DNA of 60,742 nucleotides from Leptospira biflexa (lineage in GTDB: Bacteria; Spirochaetota; UBA4802; UB4802): NCBI GenBank assembly GCA_020721905.1, contig DYLU01000011.1, positions 1 to 60,742 on the forward strand, written 5' to 3'. A program made the position numbers and the translations under genes. The notes under the pieces were generated by a model, which was not told the DNA's origin, ran no database searches, and was given only the letters and a program-made list of their open reading frames with translations. Shown here piece by piece: positions 25,594 to 35,500 of the stretch; the first letter of the stretch is position 1, and each line of letters begins with the position of its first letter.

Positions 25594-27342
25594 GTGTTAC
25601 AGTATGATATTGAAAAATTCAGCGCTATTAACAAAAGAATCAATTCCAATCTGAAACTTTCAGATTTGCTGATGGTCATTCTTGATATAACCAAAGATAT
25701 GTTGCAAACAGAAGGTTGTTCAATCCTTCTTACTGATCCTGTTACTGAAGACCTCTATTTTTATATTGTCAGAGGAGGAAGTGACTCTCTTATCAAGGGG
25801 GAGATAGTCCCCAAAGGAAAAGGGATTGCCGGTCATGTTGCTCTTACCAGTATCCCGGTTATTGTCAATGACCCTCATAACGATGAAAGGTTTTATAAAG
25901 AGATTGATAATAAGGCTCATTTCCATACACGAAATATTATCTGTGCTCCGATGGTTCTTGTTGACCGGTTAGTTGGTGTTATTGAGTCAGTAAACACAAT
26001 TGGGAGGGATTCATTTACCCAGGATGATCTTAAAGTATTGATGTATATTGCAGATTCAGCAGCTATTGCAATTACACACCGCCAGCTCTATCAGGATTTA
26101 ACTACCCGGCTTAAGGAACTGGAAATAATGTATGAGATATCTCAGGCTATTGCTCATTCTGGCCCTTCGGAAAATATATTTTCAAAGATAATTCAACCGC
26201 TTGCTTCATCGGTTGGTGTTAAACGTGCATCCATACTGTTGTATAATACCACAACCGACAAATTTTCTATTGCATCATCTTATAATCTGCCTGAATGTAT
26301 CAGTTCCCCATTAAACAAGAATCAGGCACCTATTGCCTATCATGTTTTTACAAGCGGGGACCCTTTGCTGGTTAATAATATAATATCAGACCCATCACTT
26401 GCTTCTTTTGCAAAAATTCATGAATATATTACCCCTTCATTTATCTCCATTCCCTTACGATATAAAAACACCGTTATTGGAGTATTAAACTTAGCAGACA
26501 AATTAGATAAAACGAGTTTTGACGCGTATGACCTGAGAGTTGCAACCACTATAGCCAATCAGATTGTAGAAGCTTATCAGAATTCACTGTATTTACAACA
26601 AACTGAAGAGCAACGAAGACTTGCACAGGAAATAGACATTGCGTCAGAAATCCAGAAAAGAATACTTCCAAAGATTCCTCAATCAATCAACAATCACCAC
26701 TTAGCAGCATTTAACAAATCAGCAAAAGAGGTTGGTGGCGATTTTTACGATCTTTTCCAGTTTGATAATGACAAATTTGGCTTACTTATTGCTGATATAT
26801 CAGGCAAAGGCATCCCTGCAGCACTATTTATGGGTACAGCACGTAACGTATTACGAGCAGAATCCCGTATCAACAACCAGCCTGGCCAGCTGCTTACCCA
26901 TGCCAACAAATATATCTATGAAGATTCTGAATATGGTATGTTTGTAACCGTATTTTACATGCTCATTGATTCCCATAATAAACTCTTAACCTATGGCAGT
27001 GCAGGACATAATAATCAACTATTAATACGTTCAAAAACACGTGAGACAATTCATCTGAATGCAAAAGGGGTAGCTCTTGGCATTACCAACAATGCAAAAT
27101 ATGAAGAAAAGGCATTGTTCTTTGCAGATGGTGACCTTGTTGTCCTATTTACCGATGGAGTTCTTGATCTATTAGGCAATGGAAATATGGACGCAGGCGA
27201 AAAAAAACTTATTGAAATAGCACTTCAATCCATCGAAAAGGGACCCGATTTTCTTATCCAAAGACTAAAGGATAATCTTGTTACCATGGATGTTGACAAA
27301 GAATTTGTGGATGATTTTACCGTCCTGGCCATTCAATTTTAA
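25594..27342 (+). CDS. GAF-GAF-PP2C (SpoIIE/RsbU-type) serine phosphatase
   Basis: A 582-residue soluble signalling protein: GAF1 (about 15-165), GAF2 (about 185-330), a short coiled linker with the RsbU-type EIDIASEIQKRILPK, then a PP2C/SpoIIE phosphatase domain (about 365-582) with GGDFYDLF, DISGKGIPAALFM, GSAGHN and LFTDGVLD for the two metals. Such enzymes dephosphorylate STAS anti-sigma antagonists in partner-switching pathways, with the GAF domains sensing a small ligand or redox state. The only possible start is GTG 25594, with AAGGA at an unusually long distance, so translation may be weak. The flippase-like gene follows after 16 bases. Confidence 0.9.
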   Translation: MLQYDIEKFSAINKRINSNLKLSDLLMVILDITKDMLQTEGCSILLTDPVTEDLYFYIVRGGSDSLIKGEIVPKGKGIAGHVALTSIPVIVNDPHNDERFYKEIDNKAHFHTRNIICAPMVLVDRLVGVIESVNTIGRDSFTQDDLKVLMYIADSAAIAITHRQLYQDLTTRLKELEIMYEISQAIAHSGPSENIFSKIIQPLASSVGVKRASILLYNTTTDKFSIASSYNLPECISSPLNKNQAPIAYHVFTSGDPLLVNNIISDPSLASFAKIHEYITPSFISIPLRYKNTVIGVLNLADKLDKTSFDAYDLRVATTIANQIVEAYQNSLYLQQTEEQRRLAQEIDIASEIQKRILPKIPQSINNHHLAAFNKSAKEVGGDFYDLFQFDNDKFGLLIADISGKGIPAALFMGTARNVLRAESRINNQPGQLLTHANKYIYEDSEYGMFVTVFYMLIDSHNKLLTYGSAGHNNQLLIRSKTRETIHLNAKGVALGITNNAKYEEKALFFADGDLVVLFTDGVLDLLGNGNMDAGEKKLIEIALQSIEKGPDFLIQRLKDNLVTMDVDKEFVDDFTVLAIQF

Positions 27343-27358
27343 TTTTCCTGGAAACCAT

Positions 27359-28339
27359 ATGAAAACAGCCCGTTACATTTTTTTATTAATTGGAATACTA
27401 ATACTTGTCTTTCTTTTTAAAACTTTTGGTCTTCAAAAAACAATATCACAAATTATATCCGTTGGATGGGGATTCTTAATCATCGTCAGCATATTTATCT
27501 TCAGCCATATTTTTCTTACCCTGGGCTGGAAGGTTTTAATCAATCATCCTGTTACGTTCAAAACTTTTAGACTGCTTGTGCTTGCCCGTATTGGAGGCGA
27601 CTCAACATCTTCCATCAATGCTTTTGGCTCTATAGCCGGCGAACCATTAAAAGCAATGTATATGAAAGAACACATTCCGTTACAGGTTGGCCTGGCCTCT
27701 GTTGTTCTGGATAGAACAGCGCATTCACTGGCAAATGCATTAATGTTTTTAACAGGTATTATCCTGAGTATATTCATTCTCAAATTGCCATTACATATTA
27801 CTGCTATTGCATTGGGATTTTTTTTACTGACACTGATTATTATTGCTCTTATAATTCAAAAGCAACGCGAAGGTTTACTGGATTTTATCATTTCATTAGT
27901 ACCATCACGTTTTAGAAAAAAGCTTATAACAGATGAAAGGCGGAAAAAAATTGAGGAATTGGATGAAGAAATTAAATATATTTTCAGCAGCAAAGCGCAC
28001 ATTCATAAGTTCATCATATCTATTCTTCTTCATTATTTCGCAGTGACAATTTCCTGCACATTGGAGATATATCTTATTCTATATTTCCTTGAGATCCCCT
28101 TTAATATCTACCATGCACTATTTTTGTATGTATTTGGGCTTTTTTTAACATCTGTCATGTTTTTTATGCCTGCAAATTTAGGAACAAGTGAGGGCTCGTA
28201 TTCGTTAGCGCTGAAATTATTAGGGTATGATCCTTCATTAGGGCTTACTATTGGTATTGTACGGAGATTGCGTACATTTGTATGGTCTATAATAGGTATT
28301 ATTATTCTTATGATTGCCGGTTTGAAAAAGAACGAATAA
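27359..28339 (+). CDS. Lysylphosphatidylglycerol synthase/UPF0104-type membrane protein
   Basis: A 326-residue protein with about eight transmembrane helices of the LPG_synthase_TM family (flippase-like). Family landmarks are the N-terminal helix pair, INAFGSIAGEPLKAMYM, VVLDRTAHSLANALMF and the C-terminal FMPANLGTSEGSYSLALKLLG. Family members are linked to glycolipid or polyisoprenoid handling and phospholipid translocation. The in-frame start at 27278 lies inside the phosphatase gene; ATG 27359, after CTGGA, gives the right N-terminus. Its 3' end overlaps the convergent sixA-like gene by 32 bases. Confidence 0.8.
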   Translation: MKTARYIFLLIGILILVFLFKTFGLQKTISQIISVGWGFLIIVSIFIFSHIFLTLGWKVLINHPVTFKTFRLLVLARIGGDSTSSINAFGSIAGEPLKAMYMKEHIPLQVGLASVVLDRTAHSLANALMFLTGIILSIFILKLPLHITAIALGFFLLTLIIIALIIQKQREGLLDFIISLVPSRFRKKLITDERRKKIEELDEEIKYIFSSKAHIHKFIISILLHYFAVTISCTLEIYLILYFLEIPFNIYHALFLYVFGLFLTSVMFFMPANLGTSEGSYSLALKLLGYDPSLGLTIGIVRRLRTFVWSIIGIIILMIAGLKKNE

Positions 28340-28793
28340 TGGCATCTATCATTGTTTCAGGAATATATGCCCTGCAATACAATATATCGCCCTCACTGTA
28401 TAAAAAAACAGGAGAAGCATTTGTTACAGTTATAAGACCGGTTTGAGATGTTGATAACACCTTTGCAATCAGTACATCAATAAACGGTTTATGGGTTACC
28501 ACGATAACATTCCTTTTTTCAAGCAATAAATACTGTAGTATATCATCGGGATTGTCTTTGGGGTTTACAGATTTACTGAATGCCAGTTCACAATTAAACT
28601 TTTCAGCAACTATCGCCGCACTTTCATATGCCCTCAATATCCCACTATGAATAATAATATCGGGTTTCCAGTTAATGATTTTCAAAAATTGAGCTAATCT
28701 GTTAAATTGTTCCTGGCCTTTTTTTGATAATGGTCTTTCAGGGTTAACCGATTCTTCAACTGCTTCTCCATGCTGTACAACAATTGTTTCCAT
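28308..28793 (-). CDS. sixA: SixA-like phosphohistidine phosphatase (RHG variant)
   Basis: A 161-residue histidine phosphatase of the short SixA type, which removes phosphate from phosphohistidine in HPt domains or PTS NPr. The catalytic H8 is present, but the RHG motif reads Q7-H8-G9 where Arg normally contacts phosphate. The other conserved pieces are SGILRAYESAAIVAE with the second Arg, and VVTHKPFIDVL with the second His. The start is ATG 28793 with GGAG eight bases upstream; an earlier in-frame ATG at 28823 has none. It overlaps the end of the convergent membrane-protein gene. Confidence 0.8.
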   Translation of the reverse strand: METIVVQHGEAVEESVNPERPLSKKGQEQFNRLAQFLKIINWKPDIIIHSGILRAYESAAIVAEKFNCELAFSKSVNPKDNPDDILQYLLLEKRNVIVVTHKPFIDVLIAKVLSTSQTGLITVTNASPVFLYSEGDILYCRAYIPETMIDAIIRSFSNRQS

Positions 28794-29269
28794 ACTATTC
28801 TCCAGGTATAAGAATTGTACCATACATTACTCAATTAATTATCAACAAATCAAATGTTCTGTTTAACGGTAATGTACCACACAGTGTACAAAAGATGCAC
28901 AATACCTACTACGATGGACTTACTAAATTTATTATTCATGAGATAAAACACTATTACAAGTAAAAAATTTTCATTACCTCTCGACCTGACGAACGTATGG
29001 GACGTTAGCGCAAACCGCTACAAGCCATGGTACATCAGACAGTTATTATTTTTCCTGTTGACTTTTGATACATTACATTCATTATTATTACTGTTTTTTT
29101 AATAAGTTACCCATGGATATTGCAACCTTTAAATCTTTAGAAAATAAGGTAATAATGTTTATTTTGAACCAAGCCCGGAATCAAATTTATAATCAACGAT
29201 GTCTTGTATTGTTTCGTTCATCAGAATGAAATTTGACTTTAAATCCTATTATGATAGGAGTAAATATAC
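28794..29269. other. Intergenic region with a GC-richer, coding-like island
   Basis: Between the sixA-like and patatin-like genes. A plus-strand frame (ATG 28895 to TAA 28961) reads MHNTYYDGLTKFIIHEIKHY, and a shifted frame continues from about 28966 with PLDLTNVWDVSANRYKPWYI. The part at about 28976-29043 is clearly richer in G/C than its surroundings and is open on both strands. Neither frame matches a family I know. The TAGGAG at 29254-29259 belongs to the next gene. Confidence 0.3.
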
Positions 29270-30181
29270 ATGCTAATAGTATCACCAGTTATCCGGTACT
29301 TATCAAAACACCGTCAAAAAAAATCATTTCCAAAAAAGAAAGTTCTCATCTTAGAAGGCGGTGGTATGCGTGGAGTATTCTTAACAGGAGTACTCCAGGC
29401 ATTTACCGACAGAGAATATTTTCCTTTTACCTTAATCATAGGTTCATCAGCCGGTGCTTTAACAGGTGTTGCATACTCTGCACACCAGATTCATTTAGCA
29501 CGCGATGCTTTTTTTGGAGTTCTGTTAAATGAAAGTTTTATAAAAATATCAAATATACTCCGGCCAACAAAGCACATATTAAATTTAGATTGGATGGTTT
29601 CAACAGTCATTGACGGTAAAGAAACATTGAATTTTCAATACCTGAAGCACTCCATCCCTGTATTAATAACTGCCACTGAATACAGCGATAATAATCCTCC
29701 GTCTACAGCATATCTTCATTCAAGGAAAGATGATATTATAACATCATTAAAGGCATCTGCCGCAATACCTGTATTATATCGCGGATTTGTAGAATATAAC
29801 AACCGCAAACTATGCGACGGAGGGTTGCTTGATCCCATACCTTATAAAAAAGCATTAAGCCTTGGTTACAAGGAAGAAGACATACTTGTTGTTGTAACAA
29901 GAAAAAAAGGATACAGAAAAAAAGAAGAATCATTCTGGATCAGGTATCTTATTGAAAATTACTTTAAAGATTCAAAATATCGCTATCTAATTCAGGCACT
30001 TGAAAACAGGTACCTCATGTATAATTCCATTCTTGATGAACTGGAACATAAACACAAAAAAATAGATATTATCTATCCTCCTGATGATTTCAATGTAGAC
30101 AGATTGACCCGTGACCAAAAAAAAATTCTGGAAGGATTTGAACAGGGTGTACAGTCTGCTAAAAACTTTTTATTATCATAA
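29270..30181 (+). CDS. Patatin-like phospholipase
   Basis: A 303-residue cytoplasmic or membrane-associated patatin-family hydrolase. The oxyanion loop GGGMRG is at about 30-35, the nucleophile serine lies in GSSAG (about 58-62), and the catalytic aspartate lies in CDGGLLDPIPY (about 182-192). The C-terminal region (about 215-303) resembles the YjjU-type extension, with RYLIQALENRYLMYN and a basic tail. These enzymes release fatty acids from phospholipids or acyl-glycerides; the exact substrate is unknown. TAGGAG about 10 bases upstream supports the start. Convergent with the FecR-domain gene. Confidence 0.9.
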   Translation: MLIVSPVIRYLSKHRQKKSFPKKKVLILEGGGMRGVFLTGVLQAFTDREYFPFTLIIGSSAGALTGVAYSAHQIHLARDAFFGVLLNESFIKISNILRPTKHILNLDWMVSTVIDGKETLNFQYLKHSIPVLITATEYSDNNPPSTAYLHSRKDDIITSLKASAAIPVLYRGFVEYNNRKLCDGGLLDPIPYKKALSLGYKEEDILVVVTRKKGYRKKEESFWIRYLIENYFKDSKYRYLIQALENRYLMYNSILDELEHKHKKIDIIYPPDDFNVDRLTRDQKKILEGFEQGVQSAKNFLLS

Positions 30182-30188
30182 TGCTGTT

Positions 30189-31217
30189 TTACTGGCCATG
30201 TACTTTATTTATTTCTTCTTTAATTTGTTCAATGCTTTCCTTATGCTTCCCTTTTATTTCTTCATAGCTTTTTCTATAAGCTTCCCTGATTGCCATTATT
30301 GCCTCATAATTTGCTTTTTGTTGTTGAGCAACTCTATCTGCCTGTTCTTTTACTTTATTGAAACTATCAAATATTTCCTGTTTCTTTTCTTTATACATTT
30401 GCAAAACATTATCCACTGCTGCATTTGCACAATCGCCTAAAAAAAAGTCATCTGCCATGACAGCCATTTTATTTTCCAGCTCATTCATATCCTGTTCTAA
30501 TTTTTTAGAATCCTTCTTCTTAACCGATGATTGTTTCAATTTTTCTATTTCAGCTGATTGCATTGAACTTCTTTGCTCTAACGTATCTAAATATTCATTA
30601 TAGCTTTCTGCATATTTTTGCGGCTCAAGGACAAAATCTTTATCAGCTGTGTTTTTCCACAATTCAGGATTTTTAGGGTTATCATCCAGCAACGGCTTTT
30701 TTGCTACTTCAACAGTAGCCTGCTCATCGCCATTCACATTTATTTCTCCATACGGATTGGTCAATGCCAGAGATCCTTCTTCCATATTAACCCGTGAATT
30801 TGAACTATCGCTAACAGCCACAAAGAACTCTGTTCCTCTTATTGCACAAACAGTAGTTGGAGTATATACTTTTTTTGACTCGCCTTTCTGTAATTTTGAA
30901 ATCTTTGCCTTGATAACGCCATTAATGACAGAAACATTCTCCTGATTATTTTGTACTGCCGCAATTTTAATCTTTGTATTTTCAAAAATGCGAACAGTAC
31001 TTTTATCTGCATACAGCAATTCTGCAATACTTGCATTTTTTGTTACAACCACATCCCCCTCTGACAGCTTCATTCCCACTACTGCAAGATTATCTTTCCC
31101 ATTATGTTCAACAATGACATCCCCAACCACAAAGCTAATCTCTAATGCATAGACAGCAGGTACTGATAACAAAATAGTCACAATAATCACCACATATACA
31201 ACCAAGGCTTTTCTCAT
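30189..31217 (-). CDS. Exported FecR-domain protein with C-terminal coiled coil
   Basis: A 342-residue protein. A signal peptide (MRKALVVYVVIIVTILLSVP, then AVYA) precedes a FecR domain (about 27-170): VVGDVIVEHNG, LSEGDVVVTKNASIAELLYADKSTVR in two blocks, and the signature TPTTVCAIRGTEFFV. The rest (about 215-342) is charged and strongly coiled-coil, with one Cys in GDCANAAV. FecR domains in exported proteins often bind envelope or periplasmic partners, unlike the classical membrane sigma-regulator FecR. The start is ATG 31217 after GGAGGATTTC; the longer frame to 31310 lacks this support. It follows the receiver-phosphatase gene after about 110 bases and may share its transcript. Confidence 0.8.
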   Translation of the reverse strand: MRKALVVYVVIIVTILLSVPAVYALEISFVVGDVIVEHNGKDNLAVVGMKLSEGDVVVTKNASIAELLYADKSTVRIFENTKIKIAAVQNNQENVSVINGVIKAKISKLQKGESKKVYTPTTVCAIRGTEFFVAVSDSSNSRVNMEEGSLALTNPYGEINVNGDEQATVEVAKKPLLDDNPKNPELWKNTADKDFVLEPQKYAESYNEYLDTLEQRSSMQSAEIEKLKQSSVKKKDSKKLEQDMNELENKMAVMADDFFLGDCANAAVDNVLQMYKEKKQEIFDSFNKVKEQADRVAQQQKANYEAIMAIREAYRKSYEEIKGKHKESIEQIKEEINKVHGQ

Positions 31218-31325
31218 GAAATCCTCCATTGTATTAACTACATATTTATATACAAGTAACAGTAAACAAGTGTGAACTTTATGTATATAAGTACTATTAT
31301 TTATTCTCAAAAGTGCAATAATTAA

Positions 31326-32531
31326 TCAGTGTGGACTAAATTTCATTCCTAACATGGTTACATCATCCACAAAACGATCAACCCCACAAAAATCCTGAAT
31401 TTTATCAAATAAAAATTCTACCAGTTCCGGTATTTCCAGATCTTTGTGCTCGTCAATTAATTCCTGGAACTGTTTTTCTCCCATGATTCTATCAACTCTG
31501 TCAGGACACTCAAACGCACCATCTGAAAAGAAAAGTAATTTATCATCCGGAAATAAATCAATTTTTTTGGTTGTATACAATGAAGTATCAAAAATGCCAA
31601 CAAAAGGACCAGTTGTTTCCATCTTGATTATGTGTCCATCCGGATGCATCACTATTGGTGCAGGCAGACCGGCATTCACATATTCAATACAGGATTTAAC
31701 CAAATCAAAATGTGCAAAGAATATGGTAGCGTAATTATAGCTCATCATCTTTTGCGTCTGTATTAAGAACTGATTCATTTCTTTTAATATATCGGAAGGT
31801 GACTTCGATATATCTACAAACGTTGTTATGGCAGTCTTTACGATTGCAGAATAAAGAGCAGCCGGCACCCCATGGCCAGAAACATCAGCAAAGATGAATG
31901 AAAAATGCTTTTCATCATGAATTATAAAATCAAAAAAATCACCACTTATTTTCTCAACAGGCTTAAATTTAAGATAAAAGGAAAATTCCTTAATATCCGG
32001 GAAAACAACCGGGAAAAGACATTGTTGCAGGTTGCTGGCAATATCAAGCTCGTTCTCAATCTGAATAGAACGCGCCTGTAGCTGTGCATAAAGCTTCTCT
32101 AATTCCTGATTCTTTGATTTAAGTTCTTCTACTAATTTTATATTTTCTTTTACAAGTTTATGACGTTCATATGCCCTCTGTGCTGCAAGCGTTATCTGAT
32201 CATTTTTGAATGGCTTCAGGATAAAATCAAAAGCTCCCGCTTTTAATGCTGATATTGCAACTTCAATATCATTATATGCAGTGATGACAATGATGGGAAC
32301 ATTCTCATCCATTTCGTGCACTTTATTAATAAACTCCAGCCCATTAATGCCTGGCAGGTTCACATCGGTTATAATGATATCGGCAGATGTAATGACACCA
32401 CTTTTCAGCGCATCTTCCGCTGTATAATAATTATATACTTTATAATCATTCTCCAGTATAAATTTTAATACTTCATTAACCATCTCATCATCATCGATAA
32501 TTACCGCTGTTGGCATTTCCTTTCCTTTCAT
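31326..32531 (-). CDS. Response regulator with PP2C (RsbU-type) phosphatase output
   Basis: A 401-residue protein: receiver domain 8-125 (acidic IIDDDE, phospho-accepting Asp in ITDVNLPG, Lys in FILKPFKN), a coiled-coil linker (about 128-170) and a SpoIIE/PP2C phosphatase domain (about 195-398) with GDFFDF, FADVSGHGVPAALYS, NAGLPAP and LLFFSDGAFE. Phosphorylation likely switches the phosphatase on a STAS-domain partner. The start ATG overlaps the stop of the giant lipoprotein gene (ATGA), so expression is tied to it. A second in-frame ATG five codons on lies too close to its purine tract to be preferred. No cognate histidine kinase is nearby. Confidence 0.9.
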   Translation of the reverse strand: MKGKEMPTAVIIDDDEMVNEVLKFILENDYKVYNYYTAEDALKSGVITSADIIITDVNLPGINGLEFINKVHEMDENVPIIVITAYNDIEVAISALKAGAFDFILKPFKNDQITLAAQRAYERHKLVKENIKLVEELKSKNQELEKLYAQLQARSIQIENELDIASNLQQCLFPVVFPDIKEFSFYLKFKPVEKISGDFFDFIIHDEKHFSFIFADVSGHGVPAALYSAIVKTAITTFVDISKSPSDILKEMNQFLIQTQKMMSYNYATIFFAHFDLVKSCIEYVNAGLPAPIVMHPDGHIIKMETTGPFVGIFDTSLYTTKKIDLFPDDKLLFFSDGAFECPDRVDRIMGEKQFQELIDEHKDLEIPELVEFLFDKIQDFCGVDRFVDDVTMLGMKFSPH

Positions 32532-35500
32532 CTATTGACACCATCATATATACCTTTTATTGTGCGGCTATAAAAACGGATTCCAACCCAGTAGGCAGGA
32601 TTTTTAAAACGTTTGTCTTTCTTCATATATTGATATGCTGACATATAAGCATGTAAAAAACTATTTGTTTTGATTGCATTGCAGAATTCACGGAGGAAGA
32701 TGATACTATTAACATCTGAAACAGCATTATTCAACAGTACACTAATTTCCGTTTCTTTCTGTATCATAAATAAACAATAATAGTATGAAACCTGCGATGT
32801 ATTGGCTAAATTGATGAACACATTTCCCGATTGTACCACATCACCATTAATCATCAACCCTTTTTTAACATTATTATAACTGAATTGTCTATCGGTAATC
32901 ACGATACCGTTAGCTATGGTTTCAGATGTATACATAAACTCAGATTGTTTTAGAGCTGATTCAATGAGATTTTTCCTGGGATTGTTTACATTAATATATG
33001 CAATAGGGGGAACTGACGATGTTTCATCCATTGCTGCCATCAACGACGGCATAAAAACTATTGCCATATCATTTTTGTACTGCATAATTTCATATGGTAT
33101 GGATTCAGTATACGCATCAGGAATGACAATCATGGTAGCATAACCACCGAGCTCATTTATTACAGGTTCCATTATATCATTAATTGCTGCTTCCTTGTCA
33201 AATACTTGCTGAAGCAATCCAACATCACTATAATAGTTATGTACAATATCATACAATTGTTTATAAGAATTCTGCAGGCGTACCGGCTGTATATAGGTTC
33301 TTGTTATAATCCATGCAAATATATCATTTTCATTCTTTGTTATGTATAAAACAGCTGTTTTACGAGGAATATTTTTTTGAATTTCTGTAATTGGAAAATT
33401 ATTTCCAGCAAGTTCTTTATAGATACTTTTATAGCTGCTGTTTTCTTGGAAAAACGTAATTCCTTGCATCATCTTATGTAATTCAGCATACCTCAGAGCA
33501 TCCCGCTGATTTCCCCTGCTCATTGCATACGATATTGCATAATTGATAAGTTTATCAAATAAGTATTTATACTCAGAATAATACCATTGTATTGATTCGT
33601 CACGCAAGCTGGAAATCATCAAATCAATATTCTGGGCGATAGTTTGCAGCATAGTGCTATCGGCTGTTTTTAATGCCACAACCTTTTGCATCTGGATGCT
33701 GACATTAAAAAGGTTGTATAAAACGGTATCCCGGGCGGCTATGTGGCTATTGATTAAAAGATCCTGTGCATCATCCGTTTTTCCCGACATTATAGCTGAA
33801 TAGATAAAATAAGTATACCATAATTGCTCCAGTGTATATGGCAGCTGCTTTAAGGATTTGCATGCAGTATATGCATCCTTAAAATTATCTGTTTTTTGAT
33901 ATGCATTGATTGCACACAGGGCCATTGCAGGTGATAGAATCTTTCCCCTGTCTTTTGTAACTGTTTCAATGTAATGAAGCACTCGTACAGGAATTACATC
34001 CTTCAAAATTTCAGCTATTTTTGCTGTGGTAAATTGCACATCAATCCCCATGTGCCTGCCTTTATCAGCAATTAGCATGATGCGTTGCCATTCTTCATTG
34101 GTCATCTGTGGTCTTTTTTTAACCATCTCCAGTATTCCAAAGAGCAACAGATTATCATATTCATTGATACTGTTTATAAAATTATTACTATTATTGTCGC
34201 CTGTAATAGCTTTTAACATCCCGCAGGCAACTGTATTACCATGCGAAGCTATTGAATAACCTAAATTGTATGCAATCAGCAACTCACGTTGAGAAGGAAT
34301 ATAGTCAGCCTTATACAATTTCATTATATGGTGGGCTTTTTCCTTTTCACCCAACAGAAATGCCTCCTGAGCATACAGCAACAACAATTGGTTAGCAGGC
34401 AAAATTGAAACAGTATTTTTTTGTATGTCTTTGATATCAGCAAGCTTTTCCTTATGTTTATAGCCTTTAAGAATAGCTTCATAAACGCTATAATCAAACG
34501 TACCTGCCAGGCGGGGATCTTTCAGCAGCTTTTCAGCGCTATCAAGATCACCTTTTAATAAGCATGCATAAACAGCAAATGAACCGGCAAAAGCGCTGTT
34601 ATGAGACTGCATAATTTTGAGTGCTTCATCTATATCGTTCTGGTAAACCAGAACAAGTATTTCCCTGTCAAAATATTCTTTCTGTATTAATCCTGCTCTT
34701 TCCCAGCGCTGTAAAGCCAACATGGCCGTATCATATTCACCTTGTTCTAAAGCTTCGGTATACTCTTTTTGTTTTTTTTGATAAACCAGTTTCGCATTTT
34801 GTTCTCTGTCTTTAATTGCATCCGGAACTTTTCCAAGCACCAGAATTTTTGATTTCAGCGAATTTATACGTTCTGTATCATTATGTATCACTGCTGTAAC
34901 GAGAGTCTCAAGGTTATCTTCAGAATACAGGATAACACTTGCAATGTGCGAATATATGCTGGAATCTGATAAAAGCATGAGCTCATCAGTTTTCATGTTT
35001 CCCATGGATTTAAAAACAGCAGAACATTCCAATTTATTAGCAAAGCAGTAAGGTGGTGTTACAGTAATATCCGGATTGTCAGTATCAACTATATACTCTG
35101 AATTTTTAATGCCCGTGGTGGTTTTTATACCGCTCGAAAGTTTTTTGTCTGTAGTCACTGCACCTGCCGGCAACCATGCCAGACGTTCAATATCTTCAAC
35201 CCGTGATGTAAACGGCACACAGCCCATTGCATATAACACTGCATTGCTGATATAGTTATGCAGTTTGGTGAATGCATCATTAAGCACAACATATATTTTC
35301 CCATTTAATGTCTTTGTAAATTTATTAACATCTTCAGTCAATCTTTCCGGCTGCAATGAGTCAGAAATTAAAATCCAGTCAATAGTATTTTTATATACCA
35401 GCCATCCATAAAGCTTATTATTAAATATATAGAAATGTATTACGGGATATTCTGAACCTTTTGATGTGTATACTCCCAGATAGGGCAACAGGGATGTTGG

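Noticed and set aside
27278-27358. N-terminal extension of the flippase-like protein
   Set aside because: The extra 27 residues lie inside the phosphatase gene and do not fit a transmembrane N-terminus; ATG 27359 is better.
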